A DNA stretch of 23,573 bases from Bacteroidota bacterium (GCA_023388315.1 JAEWGM010000023.1:1-23573), one strand, 5' to 3'. Positions 1-9,464 are shown, counted from the first letter of the stretch. The notes: a model not told the origin generated them from the sequence alone. Made by a program: numbers and translations.

Positions 1-443
1 ATTTCCTTTCGTCTTTATTGAACGGGTACCAAATTGTTTGTAAAAGTAAAAATAACTCATACAAACACATTCTTGTACTTGCTTGTCTTTATTAAAAAAA
101 CGTATATGTAAATATATAAAAGATCGCTTAATTAATCGGCTTCCAAAGAACCTTTCCTCCAAAAGCGGGTGCAAAGATAAAAACTAAATTTTGAATTCAA
201 AAACTTTTTAGAGAGAAATTTTAAAGTTTTTTCTTCATCGGCCACTCAAAAACCTCATACCACCCTGATAACCTGAAAAATAAACACAATAAAAAATTTT
301 CACGAAAATGAAAAAAATTTCAATCCATCAAAATTAATTGTCATAAAAAAGGAGTGGAACCATATTTTATGACTAACTTGCGCTCTATTTTTTGAGTTGC
401 TGAGTTAATTAAGACTCCAAAAATCAACAAAGGTTTAATTTCG
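1..443. other. AT-rich gene-free region left of the ABC exporter gene
   Basis: No open reading frame with coding character is present. The stretch is strongly AT-rich with many A and T runs. The only element I can support is a leftward promoter near 172-203, so bases 1 to about 165 are probably the leader of a gene lying outside the window. I found no convincing promoter for the rightward gene at 444. The run TATTTTTTG near 386-394 is one base longer than the TAnnTTTG consensus. Confidence 0.6.
172..203 (-). promoter_or_regulatory. Bacteroidetes-type promoter reading leftward out of the window
   Basis: On the minus strand, TATCTTTG (179 to 172) matches the -7 consensus TAnnTTTG. TTTTTG (203 to 198) lies 18 bases upstream, close to the usual spacing. 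Transcription would start near 165 and run toward base 1, so the driven gene is not in the window. Confidence 0.5.
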
Positions 444-2279
444 ATGAAAAGTATTATCAGTATTATAAAACGATTTTTACCACCTTACAGAAAATATGTG
501 GTTCTGACGTTTGTTTTTAATATCATCACCGCCATTTTAAACGTGGTGTCTTTTTCGGTTATTATTCCCATTTTGCAGATACTTTTCAATGCGGGAAGGG
601 CCACTTACACTTTTATTCCTTGGGATACACCGGGGCCTATGATGGAGATTGCCAAAAACAATGCCTATTGGTATTTCTCGCATTTAATTGAGTTATACGG
701 CAGCTCCACCACGTTGCTCATTTTGGCGGGTTGGCTCATTGTTACCACATTATTAAAAACAGGGGCCGCTTATTTGGGTTCTTATTTTACCATCCCCATA
801 CGCACGGGCGTTGTTCGCGACATCAGAAACAACATCAACGATAAAATACTGGCGCTGCCGCTTCGGTTTTTCTCTGAAGAACGAAAAGGCGATATTTTGG
901 CGCGCATATCGGGCGATGTGAATGAAGTGGAAAACTCGGTGATGAGCTCCTTGGATATGTTGTTTAAAAACCCGGTGCTGATTCTTATTTATTTGGTTAC
1001 GATGATTGTCATCAGCTGGCAACTGACCATTTTCGTGCTAATATTGTTGCCGATAATAGGATACGTGATGGGCATCGTGGGGAAAAAACTGAAACGCAGC
1101 TCGTTTGAAGCACAAAACAAATGGGGCGAATTGATGGCTCAAATTGAAGAGACACTGGGCGGGCTGCGCGTAATAAAAGCATTTAGCGCCGAAGGCAAAA
1201 TTGCCGATCGGTTTCACAAAGGCAGCAATGAGTTTATGCGAATGTCTGGGAGAATAGCTCGGCGACAATATTTAGCCCACCCTATGAGCGAGCTTTTGGG
1301 AACCATTACCATTGCCATTGTTTTGTGGTTTGGAGGAACGCTCATTCTTAACAACGCGGGAACCATTGACGCGGCCACATTTATATTGTATCTTACTATT
1401 TTTTACAGCGTTATTAACCCAGCCAAAGAATTCTCACGCTCAGCCTATGCTATTCAAAGAGGATTGGCATCAATGGAGAGAATTGACAGAATTTTAGATG
1501 CTCAAAATGAAATTGAAGATGCCGTGGAACCGAAGCCTGTTCATTTCAACCATAAAATTGAATACAGAGACGTGTGGTTTAAATACAACCACGATTGGGT
1601 TATACAAGGCGTAAACCTCATCTTGCCAAAAGGCCAAACAATTGCGTTGGTGGGACAATCGGGTTCGGGAAAATCGACAATGGTGGATTTGTTGCCTCGT
1701 TTTTACGATATTCAACAGGGTGGTATATATATTGACGACATCAATATAAAAGATATGCCGCTTTCGGATTTACGCTCCTTAACAGGATATGTAAACCAGG
1801 AAGCCATTTTGTTTAACGACTCGTTTTTCAACAACATTGCCTTTGGGGTGAAAAGCGCAACCAAGGAAGAAGTGATGGCAGCGGCTAAAATTGCCAACGC
1901 ACACGAGTTTATTGTAGCCACCAAATACGGTTACGACACCAATATCGGCGACCGGGGAGGAAAACTTTCTGGCGGACAGCGTCAGCGAATCAGCATAGCG
2001 CGGGCGATTCTGAAAAACCCTCAAATACTTATTTTGGATGAAGCCACTTCCGCGTTAGACACAGACTCTGAACGCCTGGTGCAAGACGCGTTGGAAAAGT
2101 TAATGGTTAACCGAACCACCATTATTATTGCCCACAGGTTATCAACGGTGAAAAACGCGGATGTTATTTATGTGATGAAAGACGGGCAAATTGTGGAATC
2201 GGGCAGCCATACCGACCTATACGCCAAAGGCGGATATTACACAAAACTATGTGATACTCAAATTGATATAAACGCTTAG
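444..2279 (+). CDS. MsbA-type ABC exporter, fused permease and ATPase
   Basis: This is a 611-residue half-transporter expected to sit in the inner membrane as a homodimer and export a lipid, lipid-linked or hydrophobic substrate using ATP. The N-terminal part (about 1-340) holds the six-helix type-1 exporter domain. The ATPase domain follows, with Walker A GQSGSGKST (404-412), Q-loop Gln452, signature LSGGQ (508-512), Walker B ILILDE (528-533) and the switch His564 in AHRLS. All catalytic positions are intact and the length is normal for MsbA/LmrA-like proteins. It stands alone and converges on the sugar-dehydratase gene. A role in exporting lipid A or another envelope lipid is inferred from family resemblance only. 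The substrate cannot be read from the sequence. Confidence 0.9.
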   Translation: MKSIISIIKRFLPPYRKYVVLTFVFNIITAILNVVSFSVIIPILQILFNAGRATYTFIPWDTPGPMMEIAKNNAYWYFSHLIELYGSSTTLLILAGWLIVTTLLKTGAAYLGSYFTIPIRTGVVRDIRNNINDKILALPLRFFSEERKGDILARISGDVNEVENSVMSSLDMLFKNPVLILIYLVTMIVISWQLTIFVLILLPIIGYVMGIVGKKLKRSSFEAQNKWGELMAQIEETLGGLRVIKAFSAEGKIADRFHKGSNEFMRMSGRIARRQYLAHPMSELLGTITIAIVLWFGGTLILNNAGTIDAATFILYLTIFYSVINPAKEFSRSAYAIQRGLASMERIDRILDAQNEIEDAVEPKPVHFNHKIEYRDVWFKYNHDWVIQGVNLILPKGQTIALVGQSGSGKSTMVDLLPRFYDIQQGGIYIDDINIKDMPLSDLRSLTGYVNQEAILFNDSFFNNIAFGVKSATKEEVMAAAKIANAHEFIVATKYGYDTNIGDRGGKLSGGQRQRISIARAILKNPQILILDEATSALDTDSERLVQDALEKLMVNRTTIIIAHRLSTVKNADVIYVMKDGQIVESGSHTDLYAKGGYYTKLCDTQIDINA

Positions 2280-2364
2280 GAACTGACAGTTTTTAAGCCA
2301 ATCGGATTGCATCCATCAGATTGGTCGTCGGCCAAATGGTTTTGGATAATTTACCCTTCCTATA

Positions 2365-4317
2365 TTAGTTGTACCTAACGGTGGTTGTTTTTGAATCTTT
2401 AGAGATTTTTTCCAATAAACGGTCCACCGCTTCAAACGGAGAGTTGATGCTTTGGAATTCCGGCACAATCTCCTTCATTCGTTTCACGGTGCGCATGTCG
2501 TCATAATCATACGAAGTTTTTATTAGCGCGTCAATCTGCTTGCTCACCTCCGCGTATTCGTATTCACGAACATCGGCCACCATAATCTTTTCGTGCGTGG
2601 TGGGCTTGGTGAGTTCAGCAACGTTCAATAATTCCTCGTATAACTTCTCACCGTGACGCAAGCCGGTAAATTCAATTTTAACATTGGTGGATCCGGAAAG
2701 ACGAATCATTCTTTTAGCCAAGTCCAGAATTTTAACCGGTTTCCCCATATCGAAAATATAAATTTCGCCGTTGTTTCCCATCGCTCCTGCCTGCAGAACC
2801 AGTTGACAGGCTTCGGGAATGGTCATAAAATAGCGTATAATTTCCGGATGGGTAACGGTTACAGGGCCTCCGGACTTTATTTGCTCGCGGAACAAAGGGA
2901 TTACCGATCCATTGGAACCCAACACATTGCCAAAGCGAGTGGTAATAAATTGTGTGTCCGATTCTTTTGTTTTCTCCAAATGCTTGGCAAGAGATTGAAC
3001 ATAAATTTCGCAAATTCTTTTTGAGCAACCCATTACGTTTGAAGGATTCACCGCCTTATCGGTGGAAACCATCACAAACTTTTTAGCGTTGTATTTAACG
3101 GCTAAATCGGCAGCAATTTTTGCACCTAGGATATTTGTTTGCACAGATTCCGACACGTTTTCTTCCATCATTGGCACGTGCTTATATGCCGCGGCGTGAA
3201 AAATATATTGAGGACGCGTTTTGGCGAAAATTTTTTCCATTCGCGACAGGTTACCGATATCGGCCACCAGAACTTCAGTGCGCAAATCGCGCCATTTTTC
3301 CTGCAACTCTAATCGCAAATCATGCAGGGGGCTTTCCGCTTGGTCAATTAAAATGATGCTATAGGGATTAAAAGCGGCCACCTGACGCACAATTTCGCTG
3401 CCAATAGAACCGGCGGCACCGGTTACCATCACTCGCCTGCCTTGCAGGTTGTTGGCTATTTTCAACATGTCGATATTAATTGGTTCGCGAGGAAGCAAGT
3501 CTTCAATTTGTACATCTTTTAATTGAGATTTGCTCGTAAGAGAACCAGTCCATTCGCTCACAGGAGCGGTAGTGGTCAGCAAGGCGATGTTGCGATCCAC
3601 AAAATTCTCCAGCATTCCCGAGTTCTTGATTTCATCCATTTTCTGCGGAGAGACAATTACAGTTCTCACATCTTTGCTTTCCATCACACGAAACAAATTC
3701 TCATTGTTGCCGTATATGTTCACACCCAGCAACTCTTTCCCAAGCATATGTTGCTCATCCGAAATGAAGCCGCACACTTTGTAGTTGAATTCTTTGTTTC
3801 CTCGCAAGGCCTTCGCCATGCTTATCCCCGGTTGTTTTGTTCCGTAAATAAATACGTTTATCAATTTAGAATGATTTCCGGTCAGGCTCTCGTACATTTC
3901 TTTCACCAAGATGCGCGAAAAAATCATTAAAAACATATTAAGAAGATAGATAGCTACCAGCGTGACCAGTGAATACTCGAACCCCGTATAAAAAGAACGA
4001 TATACATAAATAGCTAAATAAGAGAACAGATAACCTAATGTTACGACGTAAACAATTCGGAGCAAGTCGTTAAACGCTGAGAATCGAAGGATTCCGCTAA
4101 AGGTTCTAAAAACAACAAAAAAGATTGTATTGAAGAAAATCAACGAAAGTGTTAAGTTTATTCCCTCAATTCTTACTGTGGGATTCATATCTATAAATCC
4201 GAAGCGTAGCAGGAAGATTACGAAACAAGAGAAAACAATAATGAATACATCTATCAAAAAAATAGTGAATCTTGAAAGCACTCTGTTCGATAAATAATTT
4301 TCTAGTATTTTACTCAT
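2365..4317 (-). CDS. Membrane-anchored nucleotide-sugar dehydratase/epimerase (FlaA1/WbpM/CapD family)
   Basis: The protein has 650 residues. Four to five hydrophobic segments lie within residues 15-140. A CoA-binding-like region follows (about 150-250), then a short-chain dehydrogenase domain from about 292. The NAD(P) motif TGAAGSIG spans 299-306. The active site shows the Ser418-Met429-Lys433 arrangement (STDK...VMGCSK) that marks UDP-GlcNAc 4,6-dehydratases of the WbpM/FlaA1 type, where Met replaces the usual Tyr. It probably makes UDP-4-keto-6-deoxy sugars for capsule, O-antigen or glycoprotein glycans on the cytoplasmic face of the inner membrane. No glycosyltransferase cluster is adjacent, so the pathway is not defined by neighbours. 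It is separated by 137 bases from the upstream protease gene and probably has its own promoter. Confidence 0.9.
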   Translation of the reverse strand: MSKILENYLSNRVLSRFTIFLIDVFIIVFSCFVIFLLRFGFIDMNPTVRIEGINLTLSLIFFNTIFFVVFRTFSGILRFSAFNDLLRIVYVVTLGYLFSYLAIYVYRSFYTGFEYSLVTLVAIYLLNMFLMIFSRILVKEMYESLTGNHSKLINVFIYGTKQPGISMAKALRGNKEFNYKVCGFISDEQHMLGKELLGVNIYGNNENLFRVMESKDVRTVIVSPQKMDEIKNSGMLENFVDRNIALLTTTAPVSEWTGSLTSKSQLKDVQIEDLLPREPINIDMLKIANNLQGRRVMVTGAAGSIGSEIVRQVAAFNPYSIILIDQAESPLHDLRLELQEKWRDLRTEVLVADIGNLSRMEKIFAKTRPQYIFHAAAYKHVPMMEENVSESVQTNILGAKIAADLAVKYNAKKFVMVSTDKAVNPSNVMGCSKRICEIYVQSLAKHLEKTKESDTQFITTRFGNVLGSNGSVIPLFREQIKSGGPVTVTHPEIIRYFMTIPEACQLVLQAGAMGNNGEIYIFDMGKPVKILDLAKRMIRLSGSTNVKIEFTGLRHGEKLYEELLNVAELTKPTTHEKIMVADVREYEYAEVSKQIDALIKTSYDYDDMRTVKRMKEIVPEFQSINSPFEAVDRLLEKISKDSKTTTVRYN

Positions 4318-4359
4318 ACTATTATGTATTATATTTTTATTTTATATACTTTATTTTCT

Positions 4360-4391
4360 CAAAATCAATGGAGACATTGTAAACTTACAAA
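4360..4391 (-). promoter_or_regulatory. Possible promoter of the sugar-dehydratase gene
   Basis: On the minus strand, TTTG (4391 to 4388) is followed after 20 bases by TGATTTTG (4367 to 4360), one mismatch from TAnnTTTG. The start codon is at 4317. The mismatch falls on the normally conserved A, so this is tentative. Confidence 0.35.
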
Positions 4392-4454
4392 CATTTTTTC
4401 TTTAAAACCGTATATTTATGCATAAAGTAGGTATGTGATGAATAGTGCCCCAAC

Positions 4455-6083
4455 TTATAGATATTCTTGTTTCACCACAGACTCCGGCCTTGCTTTTCCC
4501 GTTTCTATCAGTTCAACAGATTTTTTCATTAGTTTATCATTTCCCAGAAATACCGAGTAAAACGCCTCTTCTCCAAAGAAATACCGAAGGATAAAAGAAT
4601 GCATTTGATCTTCCAACAAACTACTTGACTCCTGAATATAATAGGGCCTTCTTCTTATTCCGTTATTATCGGCAAAACTCACCAAATTCAACAGCAAAGG
4701 TTGCTGACGCAAATGGTGATAAAGGTCTTGCCACGTTTGAAATTTCGATAATTTATCCTTGTTCGTATCGGCGTACGTTATGGCGTATCGCTGAATTAAA
4801 TCGGCATTGGCAAGTGAATTATAATAAGAATTTATGCCTGTTGTATCGCGTGCCACAAAAACATCGGGCATAATGCCATCGCCGCCGTAAACGGTTCTAC
4901 CACCCAACGTTTTAAACGGGAGCAAATGCGCCGAAGTGGTGTCCACATTTATGTAATCGCCCTGCATGTACCTGTTGAGGGCGTCCATCTCATATTCTTG
5001 AAACTTGCCTTTCTCGTAACGACGTTGAATGGAACGCCCCGATGCTGTGTAATATCGGGCAACGGTCAATCGAACAGCCGACCCATCAGGAAAGAGGCGT
5101 TGGCTCTGCACCACTCCTTTTCCAAAAGAGCGGCGTCCTAACACCAAACCACGGTCGTGGTCTTGTATGGCGCCGGCGAAAATTTCGCTGGCCGAGGCGC
5201 TCATTTCATCAATAAGCACCACCACGTTATCTGATTTAGCCGTGCCGGAGCCATTGGCGTAATTGTCTGTCCTACGGAAATTGCGGCCTTCGGCATACAC
5301 AATTAAATCGCCTTTGTTGAGAAATTCGTTTACCATAGCCACCACAATTTCCAATGAACCGCCGAAATTTCCTCTTAAATCAATCACAAAAGAATCGGCA
5401 CCCAGTGCTTTAAGCTTGGAGATTGCCGAAATAAACTCGCTGAATGTATTGAATCCGAAGGTGCCAACTTTTATAAACCCGATTTTATCGGTCAGCATAT
5501 ACGAGGTGTGGATGCTGTTTACAGGAATATCTCCGCGAGTGACGGTTATGTCTTGCACGCGGCGGTTATCACGCATGATCCCCAGTTTCACTTCGGTTCC
5601 TTTTTCTCCGCGAAGTTTTTGCAGCACATCATCGTTACGCAGGTTTTTTCCGGCTATAACCGTGTCGTTTACCTTCACAATTCGGTCCCAACGATGAATA
5701 CCCGCCGCCTCCGAGGGCCCCCCGGGAACAATGCTCGTTACCACAATGGTGTCGCGTAACAGGTAAAAACTAACGCCGATGCCCGAAAAGTGCCCCTCCA
5801 AATCGGCTTGCACCGTTTTCATATGCTCGGCAGAAATGTATTCAGAGTGAGGATCCAGTCCCTGCAGAAGGCCGGGCAACGCGTCTTCCACCAATTGGCG
5901 CATATTCACGGTATCTACGTACGACTCGTTAACATAATTCATTACCGCGTCCATTTTCCCAGTGCCGGCTATCTTTCCCGATCTGCCGAACTGGGCGTAT
6001 TTACTACCGATGAATATTCCTAAGGCAATTCCTAATGCCACCCAAAGGGGAAACCATGTTCTTACTTTCTTTTTCGGATCCAT
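4455..6083 (-). CDS. S41 family C-terminal processing protease (CtpA/Prc-like)
   Basis: This is a 542-residue serine protease with an N-terminal membrane anchor (hydrophobic 11-29), so the enzyme domains should face the periplasm. A PDZ domain lies at about 95-185, with the ligand-loop region around GIGVSF (101-106). The S41 catalytic domain follows. The nucleophile motif SASASE covers 295-300 and the general-base Lys322 sits in FGKGVVQ, the Ser/Lys dyad arrangement of tail-specific proteases. The C-terminal ~150 residues extend beyond the minimal CtpA core. It is the last gene of a leftward operon, 20 bases after the deaminase gene. It probably trims or degrades periplasmic proteins; its substrates are unknown. 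The start is supported by the Lys-rich cytoplasmic tip directly before the helix. Confidence 0.92.
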   Translation of the reverse strand: MDPKKKVRTWFPLWVALGIALGIFIGSKYAQFGRSGKIAGTGKMDAVMNYVNESYVDTVNMRQLVEDALPGLLQGLDPHSEYISAEHMKTVQADLEGHFSGIGVSFYLLRDTIVVTSIVPGGPSEAAGIHRWDRIVKVNDTVIAGKNLRNDDVLQKLRGEKGTEVKLGIMRDNRRVQDITVTRGDIPVNSIHTSYMLTDKIGFIKVGTFGFNTFSEFISAISKLKALGADSFVIDLRGNFGGSLEIVVAMVNEFLNKGDLIVYAEGRNFRRTDNYANGSGTAKSDNVVVLIDEMSASASEIFAGAIQDHDRGLVLGRRSFGKGVVQSQRLFPDGSAVRLTVARYYTASGRSIQRRYEKGKFQEYEMDALNRYMQGDYINVDTTSAHLLPFKTLGGRTVYGGDGIMPDVFVARDTTGINSYYNSLANADLIQRYAITYADTNKDKLSKFQTWQDLYHHLRQQPLLLNLVSFADNNGIRRRPYYIQESSSLLEDQMHSFILRYFFGEEAFYSVFLGNDKLMKKSVELIETGKARPESVVKQEYL

Positions 6084-6103
6084 TTTAATTCCTCTTGTTT
6101 AAT

Positions 6104-6535
6104 CTATTTCACTTCCACCGCCACAAGCTCAATATTGGCTTTGCGGAGCAGCTCTATTCCGTCGCTCAACCGATACGCGTCGGCGTACACCACACGCTTT
6201 ATTCCCGATTGGATAATCAACTTGGCACACTCAATGCAGGGCGATGACGTTACATACAATGTGGCGCCTTCGCTGCTGTTGTTGGATCGCGCCACTTTTG
6301 TTATGGCGTTTGCCTCAGCGTGTAGCACGTATGGTTTGGTTACGTTGTTTTCGTCTTCACACACGTTTTCAAAACCGGATGGTGTTCCGTTGTAACCATC
6401 GGAAATAATCATCTTGTCTTTTACCAGCAAGGCGCCTACTTTCCGGCGTTTGCAATACGAATTTTCGGCCCAAATAAAAGCCATCCGCATATACCGCCTA
6501 TCTAGCAATTCCTGCTTGTTTTCGTTCAATTCCAT
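6104..6535 (-). CDS. dCMP deaminase-like zinc deaminase
   Basis: This is a 143-residue cytidine/deoxycytidylate deaminase-fold protein. The zinc site is complete, with HAEAN (His72 and the proton-shuttling Glu74) and PCIEC (Cys100 and Cys103). The length and the motif GYNGTPSGF (48-56) are typical of dCMP deaminases of the ComEB/DCTD type, which turn dCMP into dUMP for thymidylate synthesis. It starts 5 bases after the nadC stop codon and lies 20 bases before the protease gene, so the three are very likely co-transcribed. The mix of NAD synthesis, nucleotide salvage and proteolysis suggests an operon of convenience rather than one pathway. Action on dCMP rather than another cytidine derivative is a family-level inference. 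Confidence 0.88.
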   Translation of the reverse strand: MELNENKQELLDRRYMRMAFIWAENSYCKRRKVGALLVKDKMIISDGYNGTPSGFENVCEDENNVTKPYVLHAEANAITKVARSNNSSEGATLYVTSSPCIECAKLIIQSGIKRVVYADAYRLSDGIELLRKANIELVAVEVK

Positions 6536-6540
6536 AACAT

Positions 6541-7383
6541 TTACATTGCTTTTAGGCTCATATCCAAGCTTTTCACAGAGTGCGTTAACGCTCCCACCGA
6601 TATGTAATCTACGCCGGCCAACGCGTAATCGCGGATAGTTTCGAAGGTAATACCCCCCGACGACTCAATTTCAACGCGTTTGTCAACAATTTGCACCGCT
6701 TCACGCGTTTGTTCGGGGGTGAAATTATCGAGCATAATTCTGTCCACACCCCCAACGGCGAGCGCTTGGTTGAGTTCGTCAAAATTGCGCACTTCAATTT
6801 CTATTTTGAGTTGCTTGTTGTTTTCTTTCAGATAGTTTTGCGCTCCGCGAATGGCGTTTTCAATGCCTCCGGCGAAGTCCACGTGGTTGTCCTTAAGCAA
6901 AATCATATCGAATAATCCGATGCGATGATTTTCTCCGCCGCCAATTTTAACGGCTTCTTTTTCCAGCATTCGCATTCCGGGTGTTGTTTTGCGGGTATCG
7001 AGCACTTTGGCCGATGTTCCCTCGAGCAACTTTACGTATTTATCTGTAATGGTGGCTATTCCGCTCATCCGCTGCATTATATTCAGCACAAGGCGTTCCG
7101 TTTGCAAAATAGATTGCACTTTTCCTGTAACAATAAATGCCACATCGCCGGGCTTTACCCGAGTTCCGTCGTGTATAAACACCTCGGTTTCAAGGGAAGA
7201 GTCAAACGTATTGAAAACTTTTTTGGCTACTTCTACGCCCGCCAAAACCCCTTCCTCTTTAATGAGAAGTTTCGATTTTCCGACAGCGGTCGCGGGAATG
7301 CTGCATAAGGTGGTGTGGTCGCCATCGCCAATATCCTCGGCAAAAGCTAATTCAATCAGATTGTTTATTAAATTTTCTCTCAT
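6541..7383 (-). CDS. nadC: Nicotinate-nucleotide pyrophosphorylase (carboxylating), quinolinate phosphoribosyltransferase
   Basis: The 280-residue cytoplasmic enzyme converts quinolinate and PRPP to nicotinate mononucleotide, CO2 and pyrophosphate in de novo NAD synthesis. Hallmarks are all present: ERLVLN (97-102), DTRKTTPGMR (129-138), ENHR (151-154), the lysine-containing LKDNH (163-167), and near the C-terminus IMLDN and ESSGGI. I chose ATG at 7383 (MRENLINN). The open frame extends to 7425, but those 14 extra residues have no family counterpart. It is the first gene of the operon, 75 bases after the predicted transcription start. No nadA or nadB is in the window. Confidence 0.95.
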   Translation of the reverse strand: MRENLINNLIELAFAEDIGDGDHTTLCSIPATAVGKSKLLIKEEGVLAGVEVAKKVFNTFDSSLETEVFIHDGTRVKPGDVAFIVTGKVQSILQTERLVLNIMQRMSGIATITDKYVKLLEGTSAKVLDTRKTTPGMRMLEKEAVKIGGGENHRIGLFDMILLKDNHVDFAGGIENAIRGAQNYLKENNKQLKIEIEVRNFDELNQALAVGGVDRIMLDNFTPEQTREAVQIVDKRVEIESSGGITFETIRDYALAGVDYISVGALTHSVKSLDMSLKAM

Positions 7384-7464
7384 TTTTAAACGAAATAAAG
7401 CACAGGTATCTTCTATAACAACCAAAGGTTTGATTTTGTTAAATAACTTGCTTCAAATCTTGTG

Positions 7465-7494
7465 CAAAAGTATAAAAATAAACCATTACTTTTG
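7465..7494. promoter_or_regulatory. Divergent promoter pair for nadC (left) and rlmH (right) inside one inverted repeat
   Basis: The rightward -7 box TACTTTTG is at 7487-7494. The leftward -7 box TACTTTTG is at 7472 to 7465. Together with neighbouring bases they make a perfect 10-base inverted repeat, TGCAAAAGTA / TACTTTTGCA, with 14 bases between the -7 boxes. Transcripts would start near 7501 (right) and 7458 (left). A clear TTTG -33 box is not seen at the ideal spacing on either side. RNA polymerase could not occupy both sites at once, so the two units may compete. Confidence 0.6.
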
Positions 7495-7529
7495 CATAAG
7501 ACGAGTATTAATTGATAAAAAGATGGCGT

Positions 7530-8003
7530 ATGAAAATGGTTTTGCTTTCCGTGGGAAAAACCGATGACAACTTTTCGATGCAGTTAATTGAAAATTACCG
7601 CAAAAAAGTGAACTTCTATGCGCCTTTTGACATAGAAACGGTTCCCGATGTAAAAAACACGAAAAACCTATCGGAAAAAGAACAAAAATTATTGGAAGGG
7701 AAAAACTTATTAAAAGTAATTCAACCAACCGATTATATTGTGTTGTTGGATGATAAGGGAAAACATTACACATCCTCCGAATTTGCCCAATTCATCGAGA
7801 AAAAAATGAACTTTGTTCCCAAACGGCTTGTTTTCCTCGTGGGCGGGCCATATGGTTTTTCCGATGAAATGTACGCGCGCGCCAACGAAAAGTTATCGCT
7901 CTCAAAAATGACGTTCACGCATCAAATGGTTCGGCTGATATTTGTGGAGCAGCTTTATCGCGCGATGACGATTTTGAATGGGGAGCCGTATCATCATGAG
8001 TGA
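7530..8003 (+). CDS. rlmH: 23S rRNA (pseudouridine1915-N3)-methyltransferase
   Basis: This is a 157-residue SPOUT-class methyltransferase that acts on the mature 70S ribosome at helix 69, using S-adenosylmethionine. The trefoil-knot SAM site is shown by FLVGGPYGF and the C-terminal HQMVRLIFVEQLYRA followed by NGEPYHHE. This tail is diagnostic of RlmH. The frame is open back to a TTG at 7512, but ATG at 7530 (MKMVLLSVGKT) gives the family's usual length and N-terminus. The stop codon at 8001-8003 overlaps or nearly abuts the downstream hydrolase gene, depending on which of that gene's starts is used. Confidence 0.96.
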   Translation: MKMVLLSVGKTDDNFSMQLIENYRKKVNFYAPFDIETVPDVKNTKNLSEKEQKLLEGKNLLKVIQPTDYIVLLDDKGKHYTSSEFAQFIEKKMNFVPKRLVFLVGGPYGFSDEMYARANEKLSLSKMTFTHQMVRLIFVEQLYRAMTILNGEPYHHE

Positions 8004-8025
8004 AAAGAAATTAAACAAAGTTACA

Positions 8026-9414
8026 ATGAAAAAATATTTTCTCCTTTTCGGTATTGTTTTCTTCAGCACTTCCGCTTTCTCGCAAGAGGTTGTCGGCTCG
8101 TGGAAAGGGATGCTGGACATTATGGGCAACAAACTCCCCCTTGTTTTCCATATTTCGAAAACCGACACCGTTTACACCACTAAAATGGACAGTCCCGCGC
8201 AAAACGCGATGGGATTACCCACCTCAAAAACTACTTTTGCGGATGACAAACTCGAAATTGTGGCAACCGGACTGGCCATTTTCTATCAGGGAACGCTTCA
8301 AGGCGATTCCATCGTGGGAACATTCAATCAGGGCGGAATACCATTTCCGCTGGTGCTGAAAAAATCCGACAAACCTGCTTTTAACCGTCCGCAAACACCT
8401 GAACCGCCGTTTCCTTATAAAACCGAAGAGGTGCTGTTTCACAATAAACAAGAGAAAATAGAGCTTGCAGGAACATTCACGCTCCCCGATTCAGCGGGAA
8501 CCTTTCCGGCGGTGGTCCTTATTGCCGGCAGCGGGCCAAATGACCGCGACGAAACCGTGTTCGGACACAAACCGTTTCTCGTTATTGCCGATTACCTTAC
8601 CCGAAACGGCTTTGCCGTGCTGCGCTACGATAAACGCGGCGTAGGCGAATCGGAAGGCAATTTTGCCAAAGCCACTCTCGAAGATTTTGCCGCCGATGCC
8701 GCCGCGGCTATCCATTACCTGAAAACGAGAAAAGAAGTGGATAAATCGCGCATTGGCCTCATCGGACACAGCGAAGGCGGCATTGTGGCACCCATGGTTG
8801 CTTCGCAAAATAAAGACGTGGCTTTTACGGTATTGATGGCCGCACCGGGATTAAAAGGAACAGAAATTGTATTGGAGCAAAACCGGTTGGGTTTGGAAGC
8901 GTTGAATATGGAGCCTGAAAACGTTGAAAAGTCTATGGCATTACTAAGCGACATAGTAAATGGCCTAACCGCGTGGGAAAGTACCGAAGCGGAGCAAACG
9001 GTATTGCGCGACCGGCTCTCGCAACTATGGGAGCAGTTGCCATTGCTTGTGAAATTGAAACTGAAAAAAGACCCGTATGTTCGTTCGCAATTTAACCAAA
9101 TGGTGCAGCCTGGTTATCGCAGTTTTCTGCAAACCGATCCGGCCGGATTTCTGCGAAAAATCACCTGTCCCACGTTAGTAATAAACGGCGAAAATGACAC
9201 GCAAGTGAACGCATCGGCTAATCTGAAAGCCATTCATATTGCTTTGCAAGAAGCAGGGAACAACGATGTGGAGATAAAATCGTATCCAAACTTGAACCAT
9301 CTTTTTCAGGAAAGCACTACAGGCCATGCAGATGAATATGCCGAAATTGAACAAACCTTCTCGTCTGAAGTGCTAAGCGATATATTAAATTGGTTGAAAC
9401 AGTGGACGAAATAG
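8026..9414 (+). CDS. Secreted alpha/beta hydrolase (serine aminopeptidase S33-like)
   Basis: The protein has 462 residues with a Sec signal peptide ending at about residue 20 (AFSQ/EVV). A beta-rich N-terminal domain (about 21-120) precedes an alpha/beta-hydrolase domain. The nucleophile elbow is GHSEGG with Ser249. The oxyanion-type AGSGPNDRD lies at 167-175, and the likely acid Asp391 (GENDT) and His425 (NLNH) complete the triad. The family contains esterases and peptidases; the substrate here is unknown. Three starts are possible. ATG 7978 and ATG 7996 overlap rlmH, but only ATG 8026 places the signal peptide at the N-terminus, so I prefer it. The gene follows rlmH closely and is probably co-transcribed. 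Confidence 0.88.
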   Translation: MKKYFLLFGIVFFSTSAFSQEVVGSWKGMLDIMGNKLPLVFHISKTDTVYTTKMDSPAQNAMGLPTSKTTFADDKLEIVATGLAIFYQGTLQGDSIVGTFNQGGIPFPLVLKKSDKPAFNRPQTPEPPFPYKTEEVLFHNKQEKIELAGTFTLPDSAGTFPAVVLIAGSGPNDRDETVFGHKPFLVIADYLTRNGFAVLRYDKRGVGESEGNFAKATLEDFAADAAAAIHYLKTRKEVDKSRIGLIGHSEGGIVAPMVASQNKDVAFTVLMAAPGLKGTEIVLEQNRLGLEALNMEPENVEKSMALLSDIVNGLTAWESTEAEQTVLRDRLSQLWEQLPLLVKLKLKKDPYVRSQFNQMVQPGYRSFLQTDPAGFLRKITCPTLVINGENDTQVNASANLKAIHIALQEAGNNDVEIKSYPNLNHLFQESTTGHADEYAEIEQTFSSEVLSDILNWLKQWTK

Positions 9415-9464
9415 GGAGCTGTTTCTATTTTTTTTGCTAATTTTGTGGTAAAACAAACCAGTCT

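Noticed and set aside
2298..2324. Inverted repeat CCAATC/GATTGG between the convergent ABC exporter and sugar-dehydratase genes
   Set aside because: The arms are six bases with a 15-base loop and no T run on either side, too weak to call a terminator.
8026..9414. Upstream starts of the hydrolase at 7978 and 7996 that overlap rlmH
   Set aside because: They would put 10-16 polar residues before the signal peptide. ATG 8026 gives a normal secreted-protein start.
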